Shown piece after piece: positions 1-7,845 of a DNA stretch of 64,000 nt. The notes below the pieces were generated by a model, which saw only the letters and a list, made by a program, of their open reading frames with translations, had not been told where the DNA came from and searched no databases. This stretch comes from JBFLYZ01 sp040756415 (GTDB lineage Bacteria; Bacteroidota; Bacteroidia; JADZBD01). Both the position numbers and the translations under genes were made by a program. The DNA lies in NCBI GenBank assembly GCA_040756415.1, contig JBFLYZ010000004.1:1-64000 (forward strand), read 5' to 3'. How positions within the stretch are numbered: the stretch's first letter is position 1; every line of letters begins with the position of its first letter.

Positions 1-465
1 AAGCAGGAATACGATCATACCGGCAAGCAGGTATTCGGTAAAACTGAATTTGATCATGGGCATGCTTACGCCTGGCGTCACCGGGGCAGGAGTCGTCTGC
101 GGATTGTTAACGGCTACGGTAGCGGGTTCGTCACTTTTCGTCTTGATATAACTTAGTACGGTCTTTATCTCTGCTTCACTGATGAACGCGTCAGGCATCG
201 GGACATTGCCGTTCTCGGCATAAACCCTCTTTGCAAGGGTGTCTCCCTCCTTGATCAGCTTCTGTGACGATTTGATCCAACTGATCAGCCATTTCTCGTC
301 CCGTATGTCGTTTATGCCTTTCAGATCGGGCCCTACCACCTTTCCTTTGCCTATCGAATGGCAACTGGCGCAGTTACTGCGGAACAGCTTTTCTCCATCT
401 TGCGCTGTGGCGAAGGTTCCCATACCTGCCAGCATAATCATAGTTAAAGCATATCTTATCTTCAT
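1..465 (-). CDS. c-type cytochrome, partial (3' end outside window)
   Basis: The reading frame starts at 465 and runs off the left edge, giving 155 visible residues. A signal peptide (start MKIRYALTMIML, cleavage near ATAQ) is followed by one heme c site, CASCH at about residues 32-36. A Met in VPMPDAF near residue 91 is a likely axial ligand, as in class I cytochromes c. A Pro/Thr-rich linker then leads into a hydrophobic segment (EYLLAGMIVFLL) that looks like a membrane helix, so the full protein is probably a membrane-tethered periplasmic electron carrier. A regulatory palindrome with a perfect TAGATTTG element lies just upstream. The redox partner cannot be told from the visible part. Confidence 0.8.
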   Translation of the reverse strand, partial: MKIRYALTMIMLAGMGTFATAQDGEKLFRSNCASCHSIGKGKVVGPDLKGINDIRDEKWLISWIKSSQKLIKEGDTLAKRVYAENGNVPMPDAFISEAEIKTVLSYIKTKSDEPATVAVNNPQTTPAPVTPGVSMPMIKFSFTEYLLAGMIVFLL

Positions 466-493
466 AACCGGTATTTTGTTTTTTTATTCTTCA

Positions 494-538
494 CAAATCT
501 AGGTTTGCCGCTCAGGCCAGATCATGATCATCGTCATA
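494..538 (-). promoter_or_regulatory. CRP/FNR-type box plus -7 element, upstream of cytochrome c
   Basis: Box CATGA-TCATCG-TCATA at 523-538. On the minus strand TAGATTTG at 494-501 matches the Bacteroidota -7 consensus TAnnTTTG exactly. Centre-to-centre distance is 33 bp, which would place the box near -41, the class II activator position. The target starts at 465. Confidence 0.7.
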
Positions 539-555
539 TTCCGCCATGATCGGTG

Positions 556-1290
556 TCACGCTCTTAATATTGACCTTTCCAGCTCGATCGCCTTAGGAAA
601 AAGCACGTTGTTTTCCAGGTGAATATGCTGGTGAAGGTCGTCTTCGAACTCATTCAGCTTCGAATAAAGTACGCGGTAAGTATTGCAGGCGTATTCAGGC
701 GGATTGTAGTTGCCCGAAAGCCCGGATATGGTATGGAAGATCTCCCCTACGGAATCATGCTCATGTTCCATCATTCTCACCGGGTTCTCCACGCTGCCGA
801 AAGGAGGCTGATCGAGCTTCGCCCCGCTCCTGGCCCGCGCCACCATTTGCCTGATGTACGGAAACAGCACCTGCTCCTCTTTCATCATATGGCGGTTCAG
901 TTCATCAACTGCCAGGAGAAACAACTTGTATATTTCCTTTGTTTCCGGGTTGGCATCGCCATGCACCCGGGCTACCTTTTCGGCCCAGGCAAGCAGGTTA
1001 GGTATGGATTGAAGGATGTACCGGTGATGTGTGTTCACGATATAATCTGCAAGAAAATCCAATTCCCAGTTGTCAAAGTTCTGCGAGGGAGGAACAGATG
1101 AACTATCCAATCTCGACAGCTCCGCCTCAAGTTTGCCGAGGTCAATCCCCTTTTCCCGGCACACTTTTTCTACCGATTTTTTGCCCCCGCAGCAAAAATC
1201 GATTCCATATTTTTTAAAGATCTCGGCTTTCCTGAAGTCCTTAGCCACCAGTTCGCCCACGGTCAGTTCTTTTGTCTCCCTCGTTTCCAT
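556..1290 (-). CDS. ric: Iron-sulfur cluster repair di-iron protein (RIC/ScdA/YtfE family)
   Basis: This 244-residue protein has the two-part family layout. The N-terminal ScdA_N/DUF542 domain (about 1-65) contains FCCGG. The hemerythrin-like domain (about 85-240) has the His/Glu ligand pattern NTHHRY, MKEEQVLFP, HEHDS and HQHIHLENN for a di-iron centre. Known family members repair Fe-S clusters damaged by nitric oxide or oxidants. That suits a window full of Fe-S enzymes and with a probable NO reductase at 54604..61387. A regulatory box with a TAATTTCG element lies upstream at 1321-1365, so it is probably controlled together with the respiratory genes. Confidence 0.9.
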   Translation of the reverse strand: METRETKELTVGELVAKDFRKAEIFKKYGIDFCCGGKKSVEKVCREKGIDLGKLEAELSRLDSSSVPPSQNFDNWELDFLADYIVNTHHRYILQSIPNLLAWAEKVARVHGDANPETKEIYKLFLLAVDELNRHMMKEEQVLFPYIRQMVARARSGAKLDQPPFGSVENPVRMMEHEHDSVGEIFHTISGLSGNYNPPEYACNTYRVLYSKLNEFEDDLHQHIHLENNVLFPKAIELERSILRA

Positions 1291-1320
1291 TTTATTGCAT
1301 GTTATGTATTGATTGGTATG

Positions 1321-1365
1321 CGAAATTAAATACGGCTTTGCGGCAGGAATATGATGAAAGTCATG
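1321..1365 (-). promoter_or_regulatory. CRP/FNR-type box plus -7 element, ric promoter
   Basis: Box TATGA-TGAAAG-TCATG at 1350-1365; minus-strand TAATTTCG (one mismatch to TAnnTTTG) at 1321-1328; spacing 33 bp centre to centre. The box also covers the first ATG of the rightward frame at 1351, so that ATG is unlikely to be the real start of that gene. Confidence 0.65.
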
Positions 1366-1644
1366 TATCAGCGGAAATATTACTCTTTTCTTTTGGCCGT
1401 GAAAAATGACATACCTGACCTTATTGCAATTGCGCTGGCCGGTGGCGCTGTGTTGCTCTTTGCGCGCTTTTACAATGCGCTCAACAGGAACTTCGAAAGC
1501 GCTTCCAAAAAGGGGCTTTATCTCATCCTGGTTTCGTTCCTGTGTGGCGTGTTGCTGCTTGGCGCATCAGTATATACATTGTCCCGGAACGGCACCGCCT
1601 TAAAGCCATTTCACCAGAAGATCGAAAAAATCCCGCTGGACTGA
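1363..1644 (+). CDS. Small two-helix membrane protein, unknown
   Basis: About 93 residues if translation starts at the ATG at 1363; an earlier in-frame ATG at 1351 lies inside a regulatory box. Two hydrophobic stretches are visible, IPDLIAIALAGGAVLLFA and GLYLILVSFLCGVLLLGA, separated by a basic loop (NRNFESASKK). No family is recognised. The end overlaps the convergent gene at 1600..2232 by 45 bases. The membrane-like composition argues for a real gene, but the start is uncertain and no function is proposed. Confidence 0.45.
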   Translation: MYQRKYYSFLLAVKNDIPDLIAIALAGGAVLLFARFYNALNRNFESASKKGLYLILVSFLCGVLLLGASVYTLSRNGTALKPFHQKIEKIPLD

Positions 1645-2232
1645 CTGACCCTTGTCCTGCGCGTACCATAAGTGAAGGTTCTCAAGAAATTCCTGCCTGC
1701 TTATGCCCGGATGGTCTGATTTGAGTTTTTCTACCCGCTCCCTGATATCTTTGGGCCGCGGCCCCCAGGTTCCCAATTCCCTGCCTGCCGACTCGTCATG
1801 GCAGATGAGCTTGGGAATGGAGCGCGTGCCGTTGGTCAGGTACTTGTCCATAATATGAGGGTGTTCATCACGCAGTATGATCTTAAGCGCGATGTTTGAG
1901 TTGAGGTCAGCGATCTTGGCAATTACCGGGATCGTCTGGGCTCCGTCCCCGCACCAGGTTTCAGCAAGGATCAGCCAGGTCCACGGCCGCTGCAGCTTTC
2001 CGGCAAGCTGCCGCAAGGCCGGGCTGATTTCGGTTTGCTTGTTCAGGCGGGCCATTCGCTGGGCGTTCAGCCGGGTAGCTTCGATATGTTCGGGACTTTG
2101 TTCACCGCTCGTTGCACCCCGCTTCGCCATGCCTGAAACAAGTTCATAAAATGCCCGATAGGTCATTGCGTTCTTTAAATTTGTCGAATCCATAACGGTC
2201 TTTTGAAAGTGGTTCCGCACCCGGTCGATCAT
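1600..2232 (-). CDS. Thioredoxin-fold protein with single active-site Cys
   Basis: This 210-residue cytoplasmic protein has no signal peptide. The segment TWLILAETWCGDGAQTIP (about residues 84-101) is a thioredoxin-like strand and active-site loop, but the second Cys of CxxC is replaced (WCGDG). SIPKLI near residue 138 matches the conserved cis-Pro region. Such single-Cys thioredoxin-family proteins are common in Bacteroidota and may act as thiol reductases or peroxidase partners; the substrate is unknown. The start overlaps the stop of the upstream receiver gene at 2232, so the two are probably co-transcribed. Confidence 0.7.
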   Translation of the reverse strand: MIDRVRNHFQKTVMDSTNLKNAMTYRAFYELVSGMAKRGATSGEQSPEHIEATRLNAQRMARLNKQTEISPALRQLAGKLQRPWTWLILAETWCGDGAQTIPVIAKIADLNSNIALKIILRDEHPHIMDKYLTNGTRSIPKLICHDESAGRELGTWGPRPKDIRERVEKLKSDHPGISRQEFLENLHLWYAQDKGQSVQRDFFDLLVKWL

Positions 2233-2681
2233 CAGCTCTCCGGCAGCTCAACGATCTCGAACCAGTAGCGATTAAGCGTTTTCATTACTTCCACCATGGC
2301 CTCAAACGAAACCGGCTTGGCGATATAAGAGTTTACGCCCAGGTTATGGGTCCTCAGTATATCTTCCTCCGCTTTAGAGGTCGTAAGTATTATAATGGGA
2401 ATTGAACGCAGCCTGGGATCGGCCTTGATCTCCTTTAACGCATCGCGTCCGTCCTTCCTGGGCATGTTCAGGTCAAGCAGAATAATCCCCGGCATGGGAA
2501 ACCTGGCCCGATCCGTGTACTTACCCCGGTTATGGAGGTAGTCCATTAATTCCTCTCCGTTCTCTACGGTCTGGATATTATTCTTAAGCCTGCTTTCGTA
2601 CAGGGCCTCCGTGATCAGCATCCTGTCCTCCTCGTCATCATCGGCCAGTAATATCTCTATGACTTTTGGTTGTTTAATCAT
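2232..2681 (-). CDS. Single-domain response regulator (Rcp1/CheY-like)
   Basis: Starting at 2681 (MIKQPKV) gives about 149 residues and removes an N-terminal extension that looks non-coding. The receiver fold has the acidic pair in LLADDDEEDR, the phospho-acceptor Asp in IILLDLNMPRKDG, Thr in IILTTSK and Lys in YIAKPVS. There is no output domain, as in Rcp1-type receivers that relay phosphate from a partner kinase. The kinase divergently encoded at 2752..3993 is the obvious candidate. It is followed by the thioredoxin-fold gene with overlapping ends. Confidence 0.85.
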   Translation of the reverse strand: MIKQPKVIEILLADDDEEDRMLITEALYESRLKNNIQTVENGEELMDYLHNRGKYTDRARFPMPGIILLDLNMPRKDGRDALKEIKADPRLRSIPIIILTTSKAEEDILRTHNLGVNSYIAKPVSFEAMVEVMKTLNRYWFEIVELPES

Positions 2682-2750
2682 AAGTATTTCACTATGACGT
2701 AAAATTCCGCAATACACCCCGGTAAGAATATGACCTTACGCAGCTTATGA

Positions 2751-2766
2751 CATGACGGGTGTCATC
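2751..2766. promoter_or_regulatory. CRP/FNR-type box between receiver and kinase genes
   Basis: CATGA-CGGGTG-TCATC lies between the divergent genes. No convincing TAnnTTTG element is found at the 33-bp distance on either side, so its mode of action is unclear. It covers the first possible ATG of the kinase (2752), which makes a downstream kinase start more likely. Confidence 0.45.
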
Positions 2767-3993
2767 TTCCGCATGTTAATGCCCCTGAAAAGAAGGATGA
2801 ACGGATCCCCGGTTTGCGTACGGGTTATGAACGGATTGAAAATTGTCAGGCAACAAGATGACACCGGTCATAGCCCGATGGCGGTTCAATATCCATTTTT
2901 GCCTGGTATGAAAGACAGGCAACAGGTCTTATGGGTGTGGATTGCGGCTCTGCTTACGGCTGGCATTTTTACGGCCGATATGCTCACGCCACTTGGTATT
3001 GCCTGGGGTTTCCTTTATATTATTGTTACATTGATAACGCTTTGGGTGCCGGGCAACAGGATTACAAGGCTATTCGCTGCGGCAGGAATTATACTGACCA
3101 CTATGGGATTCCTCAAGCCTCCCCCTGGAATTCCAATGGAAATAGTCATTACCAACCGGCTCCTGGCTGTAGGCGGAATTCTGGCTGCCGCACGGGGCAT
3201 TATTCTGCACAAGGAGAAAGAAGGGCTCATACGGGAACAGAAAAACGAGCTGGAGAAACTTGCCCTTGACCTGAGGAACTCCAACTCTGACCTCGAGCAA
3301 TTCGCGTATGTAGCCTCGCACGATCTGCAGGAGCCGCTGAGAAAGATACAGTGGTTCGGTGAGCGGCTGCTGCTAACGGAAAAGCCCAGGCTCAGCGAAC
3401 AGGGAAAGGATTACCTGGCCCGAATGAAAAATGCCGCTGAGCGCATGCAGCGGTTGATCAACGACCTTTTGTCTTTCTCGCGCCTGACTACCAGGACGGG
3501 TGAATTCACCGTTGTCGATCTGAACCAGTTGCTTAAAGAAGTGCTATCCGACCTGGAAATTGCCATAGAACGGAACGGGGTCACCATCCAGGCAGGAGAT
3601 CTGCCGGTGGTCGTAGCGGATCCTACACAGATGCGCCAGTTGTTCCAAAACCTGTTGTCTAACAGTATCAAGTTCAGAAAGCAGGATATCAGCCCGGTGA
3701 TCAGGATATACGTTAAAAGCCCGCAAACGGCATCGGTGCCGGCAGGGGAATATTATGAGATTTGCTTTTCCGATAATGGTATAGGATTCGACAAGCAGTA
3801 TTCCGATAAGGTATTCAGTATTTTCCAGCAACTGAACGGCAGAAAATATGAAGGAAGCGGAATAGGGCTGGCCGTTTGCAAAAAAATAGTTCAGCGGCAC
3901 ATGGGAAGCATCTCCGTAGAGAGCAGCCCCGACAACGGATGCACGTTTACCGTTACGCTGCCTGCTATGCTGCCTGCTGCAGCCGGGGCTTAG
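2752..3993 (+). CDS. Membrane-bound sensor histidine kinase
   Basis: The frame gives 413 residues from 2752, but that ATG lies in a regulatory palindrome; starts at 2797, 2827 or 2878 are as likely. Three to four hydrophobic segments follow (VLWVWIAALLTAGIF, IAWGFLYIIVTLITLW, LFAAAGIILTTMG). A short coiled linker leads to the HisKA domain with phospho-acceptor His in SHDLQEPLRK and an HATPase_c domain with QNLLSNSIKF (N box), FSDNGIGFD (G1) and GSGIGLAV (G2). There is no recognisable input domain apart from the membrane part. The single-domain receiver at 2232..2681 is the likely partner. It ends 4 bases into the convergent tnaA. Confidence 0.85.
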   Translation: MTGVIFRMLMPLKRRMNGSPVCVRVMNGLKIVRQQDDTGHSPMAVQYPFLPGMKDRQQVLWVWIAALLTAGIFTADMLTPLGIAWGFLYIIVTLITLWVPGNRITRLFAAAGIILTTMGFLKPPPGIPMEIVITNRLLAVGGILAAARGIILHKEKEGLIREQKNELEKLALDLRNSNSDLEQFAYVASHDLQEPLRKIQWFGERLLLTEKPRLSEQGKDYLARMKNAAERMQRLINDLLSFSRLTTRTGEFTVVDLNQLLKEVLSDLEIAIERNGVTIQAGDLPVVVADPTQMRQLFQNLLSNSIKFRKQDISPVIRIYVKSPQTASVPAGEYYEICFSDNGIGFDKQYSDKVFSIFQQLNGRKYEGSGIGLAVCKKIVQRHMGSISVESSPDNGCTFTVTLPAMLPAAAGA

Positions 3994-5372
3994 CCCGATC
4001 GTTTGAATTTTGCGGTAAAATGCCTCAGGAAGGGCGCCTCTTCGATGATGGCGCAACCGCGAACCCGGTTCTTTTGTTTCAACAGCTTTTCGAAAACCTC
4101 CAGAACGAATTCGATGTGGCTTTGCGTATAGACCCTCCTGGGAATGGCCAGGCGCACTAGCTCCAGGGGCGCAGGAACCAGCGCGCCCGTATCGTCATAT
4201 TTGCCGAACATTACCGAACCTATCTCGACAGCGCGGATACCTCCTTTCAGGTAAAGCTCGCATACCAAAGCCTGCCCGGGGTACTTATGGACGGGAATAT
4301 GCGGATAGAATTTGCGCGCGTCAATATATACAGCGTGGCCCCCGATCGGCCACATCAGGGGTACGCCCATTTTTTTCAGGCGTTCGCCCAGGAAAGACGT
4401 GCTTCGGATACGGTAATGCAGATAGTCTCCATCGAACACTTCTTTCAGGCCAATGGCAATGGCCTCCATGTCTCTGCCCGATAAGCCCCCGTAGGTGGTA
4501 AATCCTTCCGTGATGATCAGCAGGTTCCTGCACGCATCGGCCAGCGCTTTATTGCGCAATGAGAGAAAGCCGCCCATGTTCACAAGCGCATCCTTCTTTG
4601 CGCTCATTACGGCCCCATCGGCCAGCGCAAACATCTCCCTGGCTATGTCGAAGAAAGATCGGGCCTTAAAGCCCTTTTCGCGGTGGCGAATGAAGTATGC
4701 GTTTTCTGCAATGCGGCAGCAGTCAAGGATGAACAGGATCTTATGCTTTTGGCAGATCCGGCTCACCTCCCTGGCATTGGCCATGCTCACGGGCTGGCCT
4801 CCGCCACTGTTATTCGTTACCGTGAGAATTACGGCACCGATGTTCTTAGCTCCTTTATCGCGGATGAGCGCTTCCAGCTTGCTGGTATCCAGGTTGCCTT
4901 TGAAAGGGTGATCCAGCGAGGGCTGAAGCGCAGCCTGAACAGGAATGTCTATGGCTTCCGCCCCGGAGAACTCGATGTTCGCGCGGGTGGTATCAAAATG
5001 CGTGTTGCTGATGAAAAATTTCCCTTTTCCTCCCAGGTAGCCGTACAATATCCTTTCAGCCGCCCTGCCCTGGTGAGTGGGGAAAACATACGTGTGCCCG
5101 GTCAGCCCGCGCACAGCGCTCTCCATTCGCTCCCAGCTTTTTGCTCCAGCGTAAGACTCGTCACCGCGCATGATCCCCGCCCATTGCTCTGAGCTCATTG
5201 CCGAGGTCCCGCTGTCGGTAAGCAGGTCGATCATGACATCTTCTGACCGCAGTAAAAAAGGATTGAAGTGCGCTTTTTTCAGGAACTGCTGCCGTTGCTT
5301 CTCGGTGGTGAGCCTGATCGGCTCGATCGTTTTGATCCGGAACGGCTCTATTATGGTCTTAAAGCCTTCCAT
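3990..5372 (-). CDS. tnaA: Tryptophanase (beta-eliminating lyase)
   Basis: 460 residues, PLP fold type I. The PLP lysine is K260 in SAKKDA, and PTHQGR and GGQPVS are family signatures. Tryptophanase splits L-tryptophan into indole, pyruvate and ammonia; its close relative tyrosine phenol-lyase releases phenol. Three specificity positions are of the tryptophanase kind: D127 (HFDTTR; Thr in tyrosine phenol-lyase), I384 (AVEIG; Arg381 in tyrosine phenol-lyase) and H451 (LRHFTAK; Phe in tyrosine phenol-lyase). It is the last gene of the leftward unit bcrC-bcrB-bcrA-hemerythrin-PNPOx-tnaA, one base after its neighbour, an unusual company for this enzyme. Confidence 0.88.
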   Translation of the reverse strand: MEGFKTIIEPFRIKTIEPIRLTTEKQRQQFLKKAHFNPFLLRSEDVMIDLLTDSGTSAMSSEQWAGIMRGDESYAGAKSWERMESAVRGLTGHTYVFPTHQGRAAERILYGYLGGKGKFFISNTHFDTTRANIEFSGAEAIDIPVQAALQPSLDHPFKGNLDTSKLEALIRDKGAKNIGAVILTVTNNSGGGQPVSMANAREVSRICQKHKILFILDCCRIAENAYFIRHREKGFKARSFFDIAREMFALADGAVMSAKKDALVNMGGFLSLRNKALADACRNLLIITEGFTTYGGLSGRDMEAIAIGLKEVFDGDYLHYRIRSTSFLGERLKKMGVPLMWPIGGHAVYIDARKFYPHIPVHKYPGQALVCELYLKGGIRAVEIGSVMFGKYDDTGALVPAPLELVRLAIPRRVYTQSHIEFVLEVFEKLLKQKNRVRGCAIIEEAPFLRHFTAKFKRSG

Positions 5373-5373
5373 G

Positions 5374-5817
5374 CTATTTAGGCCACGTCAACCGTTCGCC
5401 AAGGCCGAGTAAGCTGTCAGTATATTTTACCCTGAGTAGCTGGATAACGATCAGCTCGCCTGTAAAGGTCAGTGCGAAGGGAAATTTAATGTAGTAGCCA
5501 TCTCTCGCCCTGTTCATGGCCGAGCGGTCGGGTATAATGATCTTTCCCGTAAACTGTATTCCCCTGATGCGCGTTTTATCCATCTTATCGGGCAGTATAG
5601 TGCCTGCAACCAGCGGGTTTTTCTCTGCTATGCGGGCATGCGCGGTAGTGGGTTTCGATTTGATCACCAGCAAATGCCCGTCCTTTATATAGGAATAAAA
5701 ACAGGTGGCGCAATAGGGTTCATTATTTGAGCTGACGGCCAGCGTCAGGCTGGTCTGCCCGCTCATGAACGAAGCGATGCGTTCATCCATTAACTGTACC
5801 GTGGCGGCCTGTTCCAT
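5374..5817 (-). CDS. Pyridoxamine 5'-phosphate oxidase-like flavin-binding protein
   Basis: Starting at 5817 (MEQAATVQ) gives 147 residues; a longer frame reaches back into the upstream hemerythrin gene. The pattern of a short helix, then TLAVSSNNEPYCATCFYSY, then IKSKPTTAHARI is that of split-barrel FMN/F420/heme-binding proteins of the PNPOx-like superfamily. Members reduce small molecules or bind heme or flavin; no catalytic motif fixes the substrate. It sits between the hemerythrin gene (2-bp gap) and tnaA (1-bp gap), so it is translated with them. Confidence 0.65.
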   Translation of the reverse strand: MEQAATVQLMDERIASFMSGQTSLTLAVSSNNEPYCATCFYSYIKDGHLLVIKSKPTTAHARIAEKNPLVAGTILPDKMDKTRIRGIQFTGKIIIPDRSAMNRARDGYYIKFPFALTFTGELIVIQLLRVKYTDSLLGLGERLTWPK

Positions 5818-5819
5818 TT

Positions 5820-6362
5820 CTATATATTCAAGGTATATTCCTTGCGCAGTTTTCTGACAAGGTCCTGCCACTGGTCCTTTTTCCCGGTCCCCAGCTCGCG
5901 GTCGCAATCATCGAAACGGTGCGAAAGTTTTTCAAGCTCCTGCTCGCTGAAAAGTGTTTCAGCCATGGGGAACACTTCGTCATTCTCCACGGCTATATGG
6001 TCAAGCAGCGCCTCCAGGTAATAATCCAGTTGCTGGCGGGCCTTTTGATGTTCTCCTCGGTCGAGGAATTTCACCACGGCTCCCAGCATCTCCCTGAAAT
6101 CGGTGTGGTTCTCGAGCATTTCGCCCACTACGCCACCCAGCAGCAGTTCGTTCTTCCGGCTCATTTCAGGAAAAAGGATAAGCTCTTCCTTGTAGTGATG
6201 GTAGCTATCGGCATACTGGCGGAAAAAACCGGTAAGCTCTCGGATCAGCGAAGCGTAGCGCTCCCCGTCCTCAAGTGCCAGGGGGCCTGCCTGCCGGGCT
6301 ATTTCAGCGGCCTGCACGATAATATCGTGCTCATCGTATAAGGGTTTTAAATGCTTATTCAT
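5820..6362 (-). CDS. Hemerythrin-domain protein
   Basis: 180 residues, almost entirely helical. Likely di-iron ligands are His in LYDEHDII, HHYKEELILFPE, ENHTDF and DHIAVENDEVFP, the usual H...HxxxE...H...HxxxE spread. Hemerythrin-like proteins bind O2 or NO, or protect iron enzymes. Lying directly behind bcrA (5-bp gap), it could shield the oxygen-sensitive benzoyl-CoA reductase; that role is inferred from position only. The C-terminal part (about 140-180) is charged and may be a helical tail. Confidence 0.8.
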   Translation of the reverse strand: MNKHLKPLYDEHDIIVQAAEIARQAGPLALEDGERYASLIRELTGFFRQYADSYHHYKEELILFPEMSRKNELLLGGVVGEMLENHTDFREMLGAVVKFLDRGEHQKARQQLDYYLEALLDHIAVENDEVFPMAETLFSEQELEKLSHRFDDCDRELGTGKKDQWQDLVRKLRKEYTLNI

Positions 6363-6367
6363 TTGTC

Positions 6368-7789
6368 TTATCCGTTTGACGTTTCTTTTTTCTTTGAGGG
6401 CAGATCAACCTGCATATTCCTCCTGGCGAACATGGCGCCTCCCAGGGCTCCCATAAAGATCGAATCCGTGTGTATATTGATCGTTATGTGCCCACCGTAA
6501 TTATCATGTACCAGCCGGGTCAGGTATTTGATCACGGCCGGGTTTCGCGCAACGCCACCGGTAAACGTGAACTCATTGAACACTCCTCCGGAGCGCGCGA
6601 TCAGCGACATGGCCCGCATGATAATGGCCTTGTGCAGCCCGCCAAGGATATCTTCGCGTTTTTCGCCCAGGTTGGTAAGCTCACGGAGCTCGGCTCCCGC
6701 GAATACCGTGCAGGTAGAGCAGATGTTTACTTCTTTTTGTGCGGTCATGGCCATGGGACCCAGCTCGTTCAGCGAGATGCTCATTTCGTCAGCAATGTAT
6801 CCCAGGTACCTTCCGCAGCCGGCCGCGCACCTGTCGTTCATCTGGAAGCTGGTTACCAGCCCGTATTTGTCGACCTGTATCGCCTTCGTATCCTGTCCGC
6901 CTATATCGAGTACGGTGCGGGTGTCAGGGAAAACCGCATGCGCCCCGAAAGCGTGGCAAAGTATCTCTGAACGGATACATTCCTGAGGGAACGGCAGCAA
7001 GGCCCTGCCATAGCCTGTGCCGGTCATGTTGGAAATATGGAATTCCAGGTCAGCGATCTCATCGATATGCTCCTTTAAGGTTTCGGACACATGATCAAAA
7101 TTTCCGCGAAGGAGGTTCATTTCCGCGTCAAAGTTCACGCTGGTGTTCTCAGCCGCTGTTTCAGGAAGGCTTTTATACTTTTCCTTCAGTTCGTCCATGG
7201 CCTTATGGACAAGCTCCTTAAAGTCGAACTGGATGCGTTCGTTTTCAGCCGGAGAAATGCTCTTATCCCACACGGTCATTAAGGGTTCAAAAAGGGAAAT
7301 ATCCAGCTTGCCTACCTCTTCGTTGTATTTTTCGGACACGATATCGCGAAAGAACTGGTTCCTGGAGCCCAGGTCGCGATATAAATAATCGAATTTGATC
7401 CTCGGTTTGAACGCCTTGCGTATGTTCCTGAGATGTCCCAGCATCTCGTCCCGTTTCTCTGCATCCCTGAAAAATGTGTGGCACGTCTTCACGAGCTCAT
7501 CTCCCAGCCGGTCCAGCTTGATCTTGAACTGCTCATACTGGAACACGCTCTCCAGGTCCGTGACGTATTTTCTGTACTCGGGCTTGACCCTCATTTCCTT
7601 CTCAAGATTTCTTTTCAGTACGGAAAAGCGGGCGTTGTAAACGGCCTCATCGCGGGCGATGTCGGCTGCTACCGAGTAGTTTGCGCGGGTATTCGTTATC
7701 CCCCGGCCGATGATCTCATCCTGCTCATTGATGATCACCGCCTTGGATGTGGTGGAGCCCAGATCGACTCCCAGGTAGTATTTGCTCAT
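6368..7789 (-). CDS. bcrA: Benzoyl-CoA reductase, ATPase subunit BcrA
   Basis: 473 residues of the BcrA/BadF/BzdQ ATPase family (ASKHA fold). Nucleotide-binding segments are GVDLGSTTSKAVI (7-19) and LDIGGQDTKAI (about 305). The Cys that hold the intersubunit [4Fe-4S] cluster lie in NDRCAAGCG and ICSTCTVF. A long helical insert (about 45-245) and GRGITNTRANY match the large BcrA subunit of Thauera-type class I reductases rather than the short activators. BcrA and BcrD together hydrolyse ATP to drive electrons to the BcrBC active site. Its partner BcrD is not next door but at 34686..35525. The order bcrC-bcrB-bcrA matches classical operons. Confidence 0.88.
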   Translation of the reverse strand: MSKYYLGVDLGSTTSKAVIINEQDEIIGRGITNTRANYSVAADIARDEAVYNARFSVLKRNLEKEMRVKPEYRKYVTDLESVFQYEQFKIKLDRLGDELVKTCHTFFRDAEKRDEMLGHLRNIRKAFKPRIKFDYLYRDLGSRNQFFRDIVSEKYNEEVGKLDISLFEPLMTVWDKSISPAENERIQFDFKELVHKAMDELKEKYKSLPETAAENTSVNFDAEMNLLRGNFDHVSETLKEHIDEIADLEFHISNMTGTGYGRALLPFPQECIRSEILCHAFGAHAVFPDTRTVLDIGGQDTKAIQVDKYGLVTSFQMNDRCAAGCGRYLGYIADEMSISLNELGPMAMTAQKEVNICSTCTVFAGAELRELTNLGEKREDILGGLHKAIIMRAMSLIARSGGVFNEFTFTGGVARNPAVIKYLTRLVHDNYGGHITINIHTDSIFMGALGGAMFARRNMQVDLPSKKKETSNG

Positions 7790-7845
7790 GGTTGCGGGAA
7801 TAACTTGATTTTATCTGTGTTCAGGCAAAAGCCCGTTTTCATTTT

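Noticed and set aside
3990..5372. Tyrosine phenol-lyase, which would feed phenol into the 4-hydroxybenzoate route
   Set aside because: The three positions that set specificity (D127, I384, H451) are of the tryptophanase kind; the Arg needed for the tyrosine hydroxyl is missing.
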